Below are positions 8,442-16,118 of a stretch of DNA of 64,000 bases, piece after piece; the stretch's first letter is position 1, and each line of letters begins with the position of its first letter. The DNA comes from Sideroxydans sp. CL21 (GTDB lineage: Bacteria; Pseudomonadota; Gammaproteobacteria; Burkholderiales; Gallionellaceae). The notes beneath the pieces were generated by a model. The model did no database searches. It was not told where the DNA came from and saw only the letters and a program-made list of their open reading frames with translations. A program made the position numbers and the translations under genes. Where the stretch lies: contig NZ_LR699166.1 in the NCBI RefSeq assembly GCF_902459525.1, positions 1,934,501-1,998,500 of the forward strand, written 5' to 3'.

Positions 8442-8768
8442 TTACGCAGTCTCGTCGATGTGTTCAGTCATGTCGCCCTCGCGCAGATTGTGACGACGGC
8501 GGTCGATACCTGATCGCAACTCGACCAGCACGGGCAAATGGCTGACGCGACGACAGGCTTTGCGGCGGTCTTCGAAGGCAACTGTACGATGCTGTTGCTG
8601 CGCGACCGGACGCACGGGTTCCCGATGAACCTCGTGCGGCTCGACATGGGGAAGGTCGGGTTGCTCGCGAGGAAATACGGGTTTCACCGCTTGCGCCGCG
8701 GACAGCCCCTTCACCTGGCGAGTCGTCGGACTCGCCGTCGTTGACGGAATACTGGGCACATAGCGCAT
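8442..8768 (-). CDS. Conserved-type hypothetical protein with paired RR motifs, 108 aa
   Basis: I do not recognise a named family. The start at 8768 (MRYVPSIPS) has a good ribosome site (GAGGAG, spacing 5); seven codons upstream of it are not needed. The N-terminal half is Pro/Thr/Val-rich and probably disordered. The C-terminal half has EDRRKACRR and, 13 residues later, GIDRRRHNLREGD, a paired basic pattern reminiscent of the arginine motifs of PilZ-like nucleotide binders, although no PilZ domain of normal length fits. No membrane segment or signal. It is convergent with rlmM (7 bp between stops) and lies 64 bp downstream of rluC. Confidence 0.6.
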   Translation of the reverse strand: MRYVPSIPSTTASPTTRQVKGLSAAQAVKPVFPREQPDLPHVEPHEVHREPVRPVAQQQHRTVAFEDRRKACRRVSHLPVLVELRSGIDRRRHNLREGDMTEHIDETA

Positions 8769-8832
8769 GACAACTCCTCGCGACCGCATCGTGCGACCGG
8801 CAACCCTGTTATCGGCAAGTATTGCCTAAAAC

Positions 8833-9771
8833 TTAGGCAGCCACAGCATCCAGCTTGTTCAGAAAGCTCTGCAATTCAGGGGGTAACGGCGCAACGATGT
8901 TTAGCGGCTCACCCGTCAGCGGATGGTTGAATGAGATCGAATGGGCATGCAGGAACATACGTTTAAGACCCCGTTTCGCCAGTTCCTTGTTTCGCGCAAA
9001 GTCGCCGTATTTGTCGTCGCCCGCAATTGGAAAACCCAAGTGCGACGTATGCACGCGAATCTGGTGTGTACGTCCGGTCTTGAGCTGCGCTTCCAGTAGG
9101 CTGAATTCAGGCCAGCTCTTTAGCAGAGTAAAGATGGTATGCGACGCCTGCCCGTCCTCGCGCACCATCACCCGTTTTTCGCCTTGCGGCGTGTCAAATT
9201 TGTGCAGCGCCAGCTTCACATGCTGTTTCGCGTTCTTCCACTGTCCCAGAACCAGCGTGAAATAGCGCTTGTCGCTATTCCCCTCGCGCATGATCTCGTG
9301 CATCCCGGTCAGAGCGGAACGCTTCTTGGCCACCAGCAATACCCCTGAAGTTTCACGGTCCAATCTGTGAACAAGTTCCAGAAACTTGGCTTGCGGACGT
9401 GCGCTGCGCAATTGCTCGATGACGCCGAAACTCACCCCGCTCCCTCCATGCACTGCCGTGCCGGCGGGCTTGTTGATGGCCAGAATCGCCTCATCCTCAT
9501 ACAAAATAGGGAATTCGGTCGCCGGGACGTACTCGCTTTCGGGCTTTTCCGCCACGCGAATGGGCGGGATGCGCAACAAATCGCCCAATTGCAGGCGATA
9601 GGTCTGGTCGATACGCTTTTTGTTCACCCGCACTTCGCCGCGCAGGATGCGGTAGACATGGCTCTTGGGAACACCTTTCAGGTGACGAAACAGGAAGTTA
9701 TCGATGCGCTGCCCCTCGCTACCCTCGTCGATTTCGACCCAACTTACGGATTCTTTGCTCAAACCACTCAT
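8833..9771 (-). CDS. rluC: RluC, 23S rRNA pseudouridine synthase (955/2504/2580)
   Basis: 312-aa RluA-family synthase. An N-terminal S4 RNA-binding domain (about residues 17-80, QRIDNFLFRHLKGVPKSHVYRILRG split across its helices) precedes the catalytic domain with the signature HRLDRETSGVLLVAK, whose Asp is the nucleophile, and the C-terminal RTHQIRVH block. Adjacent and divergent to rne as in many beta- and gammaproteobacteria, which supports RluC over RluA or RluD. There is no clear Shine-Dalgarno before the ATG at 9771. Confidence 0.93.
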   Translation of the reverse strand: MSGLSKESVSWVEIDEGSEGQRIDNFLFRHLKGVPKSHVYRILRGEVRVNKKRIDQTYRLQLGDLLRIPPIRVAEKPESEYVPATEFPILYEDEAILAINKPAGTAVHGGSGVSFGVIEQLRSARPQAKFLELVHRLDRETSGVLLVAKKRSALTGMHEIMREGNSDKRYFTLVLGQWKNAKQHVKLALHKFDTPQGEKRVMVREDGQASHTIFTLLKSWPEFSLLEAQLKTGRTHQIRVHTSHLGFPIAGDDKYGDFARNKELAKRGLKRMFLHAHSISFNHPLTGEPLNIVAPLPPELQSFLNKLDAVAA

Positions 9772-9955
9772 TTTGAATATACTCCGCCCTCGCGTGTGCG
9801 CCTTCGTGAAACGGGATACAAAATTTTCCCGTCCAACCTAAGGCAGGCAATCAAGCCGCCTACGAAGCAGCCCCGCCCGGTTATCTCACTCACCGGAGAC
9901 AAGCAGTGATGGTAATTGATTTGCGCGCTCTAAGCACCAAAGCAGATAAATTTTG

Positions 9956-9989
9956 GCGTGTTGCCCTCTTTGAAATTTTGGCAACACGC
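9956..9989 (+). promoter_or_regulatory. Perfect 10-bp stem-loop in the rne 5' leader
   Basis: GCGTGTTGCC (9956-9965) pairs with GGCAACACGC (9980-9989) around a 14-nt loop. The rluC-rne gap (9772-10133) is 362 bp with no gene; a second GC-rich stem-loop (GCGCGCC/GGCGCG) sits near 10078-10095. In E. coli a structured 361-nt rne leader mediates autoregulation by RNase E; a similar role here is inferred from position and structure only. Confidence 0.55.
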
Positions 9990-10133
9990 AGATACAGACA
10001 AGCTAAAACGAGAATAATAATTTTGAACCACCGTCGTCATCACAACTCACTTAACAGTTTGCACGACCCAAATTCTCGCGCGCCACGCGGCGCGTAGCTT
10101 TGTCCTGCCCGTGTAAGAGCGCGGGAGAAAAAT

Positions 10134-12701
10134 ATGAAACGCATGTTATTCAATGCGACGCAGCCGGAAGAACTCCGCGTCGCCATTGTTGATGGTCAAA
10201 AACTCGTTGACCTCGACATTGAAACCGCCGGTAAAGAGCAACGCAAGAGCAACATCTACAAAGCCGTCATCACCCGCATCGAGCCCAGCCTCGAAGCCTG
10301 TTTCGTCGAATACGGCGGCACCCGCCACGGTTTCCTCCCCTTCAAGGAAGTGTCCCCGCAATATTACAGCGCAGCTGCAGGCAGCCGCCCATCCATCAAG
10401 GAAGCGCTGAAGGAAGGCCAGGAACTGCTGGTGCAGGTGGAAAAAGACGAGCGCGGCAACAAGGGCGCGGCGCTCACCACATATATAAGTCTGGCAGGCC
10501 GCTACATCGTGCTGATGCCGAACAACCCCAACGGTGGCGGTGTCTCTCGCCGCATCGAAGGTGAGGACCGCAACGAACTGCGCGACGTGCTGGCACAGAT
10601 GGAAGTGCCACAGGGCATGAGCATCATTGCCCGCACTGCCGGTATCGGCCGCAACCTGGAAGAGTTGCAGTGGGACCTGAACTACCTCAAACAGTTGTGG
10701 GATGCCATCGAAGGCGCTGCCAAGACAGAAAAAGCACCGTCGCTGATCTATCTGGAAAGCAGCCTGGTCGTGCGCGCCATCCGCGACTACTTCAACCCGG
10801 AAATCGGCGAAATCCTGATCGACACCGACGATATCTATCATCAGGCCCAGGCATTCATGAGTACGGTGATGCCGGATCATGTCGACCGCATCAAGCGTTA
10901 TCATGACGATGTGCCGCTGTTTTCCCGCTTCCAGATCGAACACCAGATCGAATCCGCGCATGCCCGCCAGGTGAACCTGCCTTCCGGCGGAGCCATCGTG
11001 ATCGACCACACCGAAGCGCTCACCGCCATCGACATCAACTCCGCACGTTCCACACGCGGCGGCGATATCGAGACCACCGCCTACCACACCAATCTGGAAG
11101 CGGCGGATGAGATCGCCCGTCAGTTGCGTCTGCGCGACCTGGGCGGCCTGATCGTCATTGACTTCATCGACATGGAATCGAGCAAGAACCAGCGCGAAGT
11201 GGAAAACCGTTTGCGCGATGCCCTGCACTTCGACCGCGCCCGCATCCAGACCGCCAAGATCTCGCGTTTCGGCTTGCTGGAACTGTCGCGCCAGCGCCTG
11301 GCACCGAGCCTGGAAGAAGGCAACCACACCACCTGTCCGCGCTGTAACGGCATAGGCCATATCCGCGGTACAGAATCTTCCGCCCTGAACATCCTGCGCA
11401 TCATCCAGGAAGAGGCGATGAAAGACAGCAGCGCGGCCATTCACGCGCAGGTACCGGTGGACGTTGCCACCTTCCTGCTCAACGAGAAGCGCTCGGACAT
11501 CCACCGCATCGAATCGCGCTTCAAGATCAGTGTGGTGCTCATCCCCAATCCGCACATGGAAACGCCGCATTACACGGTCACCCGCCTGCGCCAGGACGAC
11601 ATCACTGCCGACCATCTGCAAGCCAGCTACAAGCTGGTGGAAAAACCTGAAGAGGTCAAGCCGGTGATAGCGGCCACAGCGCAGGAAATCAAGGCACAGC
11701 GTCCGCAAGCAGCGGTGCGCGGCATCACTCCGGCACAACCCGCCCCCAAGCATGCAGTCAAGGAAGAGGCAAAAACATCCCTGTTCGGCAGTCTCGTCGG
11801 CTGGTTCAAATCGCTGGGTGGTGAAAGCGAGCCCGCTAAACCCGTTGCGCCGGCCAAGGCGGGACGCCAGAATCCGCGCCGCGAACGCGGTGAGCGTGGC
11901 GACCGGAACGAACGCGGCGAGCGCAACGAAGGCAGCGGCAACAAGCCGCGTCGTGATCGCAACGAAGGCGGCAACAAGCAACGCCGTGATCGTGACGATG
12001 CTCCGCGCGCAGACAACAGGGAACCGAAAGAACAACAGGAAAATCGCGCCGAGCGTCAACCGCAGCAGCCACGCCAACCGCGTCCTGCCAACGTCGACAA
12101 GCCTGCACTGGAAACGCCGAAGCCCGTCGTTGCCGGTGAACAAAGCGAGGAAGGCAATGGTAACCAGGGTCGCAAACGCGGCCGTCGTGGCGGTCGTCGT
12201 GAACGTGAGCGTCGTGAGCAGCAAGTAGCGGCTCCGTCCGGCGAAGGCGTTGCAGTTCAAACGAACGAACAAGTCACCATGCCTGCAGTCAGCGAAGTTG
12301 CCGCCGCCGTGACACCTGCTCCCGTTCAACGCGCGAGGCCGACCGAGTACATCGCCTATCCTGATTCAATGAAGGATTCGATGAAGAAGGCCGTGCCGAC
12401 TGAAGTTGTGTCCTATCCGACGCAATCATCCCCCCAGGCGGCGAAAGTGGAAGCAGTCCCGCAACCGGCGCCGCAAGTGCGAGTCGCGGAAGCCGTTGCT
12501 GCGGTTCAAGCCCTGCCCCCCGTCGACCTGGGCAGCAGCGGCCTGACCCTCATCGAAACCGATCCGACCAAGACAGCCAGCATCGCGCCAGTGCAGGAAA
12601 GCCGCGAACACGCACCGCGTCGCCGCCAGCGCCAGCGTGAGATATACACCATCGAGAACAGCGAACCGCTGCAACAGGTGGAAACTCACACGCCAAACTG
12701 A
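10134..12701 (+). CDS. rne: RNase E, degradosome endoribonuclease
   Basis: 855-aa single-strand endoribonuclease that initiates mRNA decay and processes rRNA and tRNA. The N-terminal catalytic half holds the S1 domain (about residues 35-125), the 5'-sensor region, the DNase-I-like active site with AIDINSARS and IVIDFIDM (metal-binding aspartates) and the zinc link CPRCNGIGH. From about residue 560 the protein becomes low-complexity and disordered: an Arg/Glu/Asn-rich tract with repeated RRDRNEGG-like units, probably RNA- and partner-binding, ending in an Ala/Pro/Val-rich tail. Length is between RNase G and the 1061-aa E. coli RNase E, usual for betaproteobacteria. Followed by a strong intrinsic terminator. 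Confidence 0.96.
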   Translation: MKRMLFNATQPEELRVAIVDGQKLVDLDIETAGKEQRKSNIYKAVITRIEPSLEACFVEYGGTRHGFLPFKEVSPQYYSAAAGSRPSIKEALKEGQELLVQVEKDERGNKGAALTTYISLAGRYIVLMPNNPNGGGVSRRIEGEDRNELRDVLAQMEVPQGMSIIARTAGIGRNLEELQWDLNYLKQLWDAIEGAAKTEKAPSLIYLESSLVVRAIRDYFNPEIGEILIDTDDIYHQAQAFMSTVMPDHVDRIKRYHDDVPLFSRFQIEHQIESAHARQVNLPSGGAIVIDHTEALTAIDINSARSTRGGDIETTAYHTNLEAADEIARQLRLRDLGGLIVIDFIDMESSKNQREVENRLRDALHFDRARIQTAKISRFGLLELSRQRLAPSLEEGNHTTCPRCNGIGHIRGTESSALNILRIIQEEAMKDSSAAIHAQVPVDVATFLLNEKRSDIHRIESRFKISVVLIPNPHMETPHYTVTRLRQDDITADHLQASYKLVEKPEEVKPVIAATAQEIKAQRPQAAVRGITPAQPAPKHAVKEEAKTSLFGSLVGWFKSLGGESEPAKPVAPAKAGRQNPRRERGERGDRNERGERNEGSGNKPRRDRNEGGNKQRRDRDDAPRADNREPKEQQENRAERQPQQPRQPRPANVDKPALETPKPVVAGEQSEEGNGNQGRKRGRRGGRRERERREQQVAAPSGEGVAVQTNEQVTMPAVSEVAAAVTPAPVQRARPTEYIAYPDSMKDSMKKAVPTEVVSYPTQSSPQAAKVEAVPQPAPQVRVAEAVAAVQALPPVDLGSSGLTLIETDPTKTASIAPVQESREHAPRRRQRQREIYTIENSEPLQQVETHTPN

Positions 12702-12720
12702 ACTGTTTGTCGGATAATGA

Positions 12721-12749
12721 AAGCGCACGGCTTGCCGTGCGCTTTTTTT
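12721..12749 (+). terminator. Intrinsic terminator of rne
   Basis: Perfect 10-bp stem AAGCGCACGG/CCGTGCGCTT with a CTTG loop followed by a T-run, 20 bp after the rne stop. Confidence 0.92.
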
Positions 12750-12770
12750 ATTTTCGGGGTAATGCACACC

Positions 12771-15700
12771 ATGTTTCGTATCCTGTCAGCGTTCTTCCTC
12801 CTTGCCGTCCTTTCGCCCGCACATGCAGCAATCGGCCCGACGCCCGGCCCGGATCCGGAACGCGACTGGCAAAGCGCAGATACCATGCATTTCCGCATCA
12901 ATTACGCGATGCCCCGGCGCGCGCAGGCAGAGCGCGTGGCAGACATCGCCGAGCGCGTCTATTCCCGCATGAGCCGGGAACTGCAATGGGAACCGGGCGG
13001 CAGGATAGAGATCATCCTGCTCGATGAATTCGACATCCCGAATGGTTACTCCACCCCGCTGCCGTTCAACGAAAGCGCGATCTTCCTCACGCCGCCCAAC
13101 GACGGCGAATTGCTGGACAACAGTGTCTGGCTTGAGATGCTCCTTACCCACGAACTGACGCATACCTTCCATCTGGACAAAGTACGCGGTGCCCCGAACG
13201 TGCTGCGCCACATCTTCGGACGCGACCCGCTATTCTTCCCCAATCTGTGGCAACCGGACTGGGCCATCGAAGGCATCGCCACCTACAACGAGAGCACGCC
13301 CGCACTCGGCAAAGGACGGCTCAGGGGGCCGATATACGAAGCATGGATGCGCATCGAACACGAACAAGGCTTCAAATCGCTGTCCGAGATCAACTCGGAC
13401 GGACGCGCCCTGCCCACATCCAAGCAATACCTTTACGGGGTCTATTTCTATGAATTCCTGTCGCGCAAATACGGGCCGGATGCCATCTACAACTACATCA
13501 ACAACTTCAGCAACAACATCGTTCCCCGTGTGTACACCAATCCTGTCGAGGTGACCGGAAAGCACATGGACGAGTTGTGGGACGAATTTACCGCCGACCT
13601 GACGGAGCAGATGAATCGGCGCGAAACACCGATTAAAGCCACGCCGCGCGCCGACGGCGATGTGATATTGCCGGCGAATTTCGAGATCGATTCGCTGGCA
13701 CCCACAGCTGACGGCGTGCTGGCCGCAGTCAACGACGGGCGGCTGCAACCGTCGCTGGTGCACATCGATACCTATGGCAAGGTGAGCGAGCTCGCCAAGC
13801 TGAATCCCGGCGCCTACATCGACACGCGCGCCGACGGCACGGCGCTGATCGCGCAACCCGAAATCTGCCGCAACTTCAACTACTACTATGACCTCTATAC
13901 ATGGAGCGCGTCGGGCGGCTTGCAGCGGCAGACCACCTGCGGACGTTACCGCCGCGCGGTATGGCTGGGCGAGCGGATAGCCGCATTGCGCATTGACGGC
14001 GGCGTTTCCACCCTGAGCATCTTGGAACAGCACGGTAACGACTGGAGCGAATCGCGCACGCTCTACCGGACACCGGATCAGGTGGAAGCCATCGATCTGG
14101 CGGCCAGCCCCGACGGCCAGCGTATCGCGCTGGGCATCAAGCATGCGAACTCATGGCAAGTGCTGGAGTTCAACAGCGCAGGCGGCGAACCGCGGGTGCT
14201 ATTCGACTACAACGCACCGCTGCATGGACTGCGCTATGCGCGCGACGGCGGTGCGCTGGAATTCATCGCCGTGAAGGACGGCATCTACGATCTCTGGAGC
14301 TACACCTCCGACACGTTACTGGCAGAGCCAGCCGATTGCGGGAGGAGGTGTGATACGGTCGCTCCCGCACCAGACGGCTCCGCCGCACCGCGTCCCGACC
14401 GTACCTCCGACACGTTACTGGCAGAGCCAGCCGATTGCGGGAGGAGGTGTGATACGGTCGCTCCCGCACCAGACGGCTCCGCCGCACCGCGTCGCGACCG
14501 TACCTCCGACACGTTACTGATAAAACCACTAGCCATTCGACTAGACGAGCCAACAACGCTCGCCAAGTCGCTGGTTATGGCAGAGCCAGTCGATTGTGGG
14601 AGGAAGTGTGATGTAGTCGCTCCTGCACCAATCGGCTTCGTCGCACCGCGTAGCGACCGCACGCCCGGCACATCCGAATTGACGCGCTTGAGCCACACCT
14701 ACACGGCCGTGCTCTCGCACAGCGGTATCGCACAGGATGGCTCGGTCGTGCTGGCCGTGCTGGCCGCGAACGGCACGGAATTGCGGCTCATGCAAACAAC
14801 TGCACCGATTACACAGGCAATGCCGGTATCGAATCAAACGGCAGTACTGCAGGGCAACACGCCACCAACGACATATAAACTGGGCGAACCCGACAACTAC
14901 CACGCTGTGAACTCGATCTATCCGCGCACCTGGCTGCCGTCCGTGCTCATGGATCGCGGCTTGAGTGCATACGGCGCATCCACATTTGGCAGCGACGCTT
15001 TGGGCTGGCACAACTACACTGCCGATGTGATGTGGGAAACATCGCAGCATGAAGCCATCGGCAGTTTCAACTACGACTACCTCGGCGAACATTTCTTCAA
15101 TGTCTCGCGCAACCTGTGGGCGCGGCAATCCACCGGCTCCGGCAGCAACCAGACCACCACGCTGTTCGACCGCACCACCGGCGCACAATGGGCCTCGATG
15201 CTGCCCTGGATGGGGATACAGCGGAGCGTCTATCTGGGCGTCGGTGCAGCCATGCAGACTACCGACCATGTGCAGGTTCCGGGGCTCATTACCCGCACGC
15301 AGGACGAGCGCGTCGGTGCGACCTTCCTGCGCTACGACACGCGCAACACCAACTGGTATGCCGACGGCGTCAATCGCGGAAACCTCACGACCCTGCTCTA
15401 CGAGAGCTACCGCCCCTTCACCAGCTTTTACGACGGTTATATCTCCCGCTTCGACACGCGCGAATACCTGCCTGTCGGCAAAACGGTACTCAGTGGAAGA
15501 TGGACGGAGGTCCGCGCTCAGGGCACGACCGAGCAATTCCAGCTGGGCGGTGCAACAGAATATGACCTGACACAGGCGCCCATGCTCAACCAGCGCAACC
15601 TGCCCTTGCGCGGCTATATCGGCAGCGAGGCCGCGTTGCGCGGCCAGAACACCAGCATGGCCAGCATCGAATGGCGTGCACCGCTTTCCGATATCGACCG

Positions 15701-15941
15701 CCACGCCATGTCCCCGCCCATCGGGATCAATCGCCTGTCGGCTTCGGCATTCATGGACGCAGGCAGCGTGTGGGACAACGGCAACCCGCGGTCGAGATAT
15801 TATCGCGGTGTGGGGATCGAACTGCTCGGCGAGGTCATCGTGTATTACCGCCTCCCGCTTCCGTTGAGACTCGGCATCGCGCGCGGCCTGGATAATCCCA
15901 GCGGCACGCAGGCTTACCTGCAGTTGGGACAATCGTTCTAG
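12771..15941 (+). CDS. Large secreted HELTH metallopeptidase-like protein with propeller and outer-membrane barrel regions
   Basis: About 1056 aa. Signal peptide (MFRILSAFFLLAVLSPAHA), then a gluzincin-type zinc site HELTH at residues 127-131 with the third ligand Glu at 167 in WAIEGIATY, then beta-propeller-like TolB/PD40 repeats (about 280-500), a repeat-derived insertion (about 513-630) and a C-terminal region that looks like a surface-antigen beta-barrel ending YLQLGQSF with a terminal Phe, the usual outer-membrane signature. I infer an outer-membrane-anchored metallopeptidase; substrate unknown. Start could also be the ATG at 12762, directly after GGGG. The inserted 33-residue tandem repeats keep the frame. 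Transcription is separated from rne by the terminator at 12721. Confidence 0.75.
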   Translation: MFRILSAFFLLAVLSPAHAAIGPTPGPDPERDWQSADTMHFRINYAMPRRAQAERVADIAERVYSRMSRELQWEPGGRIEIILLDEFDIPNGYSTPLPFNESAIFLTPPNDGELLDNSVWLEMLLTHELTHTFHLDKVRGAPNVLRHIFGRDPLFFPNLWQPDWAIEGIATYNESTPALGKGRLRGPIYEAWMRIEHEQGFKSLSEINSDGRALPTSKQYLYGVYFYEFLSRKYGPDAIYNYINNFSNNIVPRVYTNPVEVTGKHMDELWDEFTADLTEQMNRRETPIKATPRADGDVILPANFEIDSLAPTADGVLAAVNDGRLQPSLVHIDTYGKVSELAKLNPGAYIDTRADGTALIAQPEICRNFNYYYDLYTWSASGGLQRQTTCGRYRRAVWLGERIAALRIDGGVSTLSILEQHGNDWSESRTLYRTPDQVEAIDLAASPDGQRIALGIKHANSWQVLEFNSAGGEPRVLFDYNAPLHGLRYARDGGALEFIAVKDGIYDLWSYTSDTLLAEPADCGRRCDTVAPAPDGSAAPRPDRTSDTLLAEPADCGRRCDTVAPAPDGSAAPRRDRTSDTLLIKPLAIRLDEPTTLAKSLVMAEPVDCGRKCDVVAPAPIGFVAPRSDRTPGTSELTRLSHTYTAVLSHSGIAQDGSVVLAVLAANGTELRLMQTTAPITQAMPVSNQTAVLQGNTPPTTYKLGEPDNYHAVNSIYPRTWLPSVLMDRGLSAYGASTFGSDALGWHNYTADVMWETSQHEAIGSFNYDYLGEHFFNVSRNLWARQSTGSGSNQTTTLFDRTTGAQWASMLPWMGIQRSVYLGVGAAMQTTDHVQVPGLITRTQDERVGATFLRYDTRNTNWYADGVNRGNLTTLLYESYRPFTSFYDGYISRFDTREYLPVGKTVLSGRWTEVRAQGTTEQFQLGGATEYDLTQAPMLNQRNLPLRGYIGSEAALRGQNTSMASIEWRAPLSDIDRHAMSPPIGINRLSASAFMDAGSVWDNGNPRSRYYRGVGIELLGEVIVYYRLPLPLRLGIARGLDNPSGTQAYLQLGQSF
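14307..14663 (+). repeat. 99-bp (33-aa) tandem repeat inside the metallopeptidase gene
   Basis: Copies start at 14307, 14406 and 14505 with an exact 99-bp period; each codes SDTLLAEPADCGRRCD followed by a Pro/Ala linker. The first two copies differ by one base. Copy three diverges after SDTLL because another element is inserted, then resumes AEPVDCGRKCD. Each unit holds a GCGGGAG...CTCCCGC palindrome, so the unit probably descends from a mobile hairpin repeat. Confidence 0.88.
14520..14579 (+). repeat. 60-bp ACTAGCC hairpin element nested inside copy 3 of the 33-aa repeat
   Basis: Starts ATAAAACCACTAGCCATTCG, has a central hairpin (GACGAGC/GCTCGcC) and ends AAGTCGCTGGTTATG. Its length is a multiple of three, so exactly 20 codons are added between SDTLL and AEP. 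Same ends as the element at 4401-4453. Confidence 0.78.
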
Positions 15942-15970
15942 GGAAACATCAAAATTCCATACTAAACAAC

Positions 15971-16085
15971 TTATTTCTCTTTTGCTCCGCCTGGAAGCAT
16001 TCGTTGGAATACCCTGTCTCGATCCACCAGCAGATGCTTGAATGCTGCCAACACATGAATCACTATTAGCGCGACCGGAAAAACT
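15971..16085 (-). pseudogene. Remnant of a cytochrome b561 C-terminus
   Basis: Reading leftward, the frame gives ISVFPVALIVIHVLAAFKH followed by LLVDRDRVFQRMLPG and a stop at 15971, closely resembling the last transmembrane helix and tail of di-heme cytochrome b561 (YceJ-type), including the helix His. Only about 38 codons remain; the frame is closed upstream by the end of the TonB receptor gene. It looks like the leftover of a deletion or rearrangement. Family call rests on one short motif. Confidence 0.5.
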
Positions 16086-16118
16086 GATATCAGATCACTA
16101 GTGTCATCAGGACACTTC

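Noticed and set aside
10146-12329. Long minus-strand open frame (727 codons) opposite rne
   Set aside because: It is the shadow of rne: low-complexity translation, no ribosome site, and the plus frame has clear RNase E motifs.
14541-15932. 463-codon minus-strand frame opposite the metallopeptidase gene
   Set aside because: Antisense shadow of a GC-rich coding region; no domain and no ribosome site.
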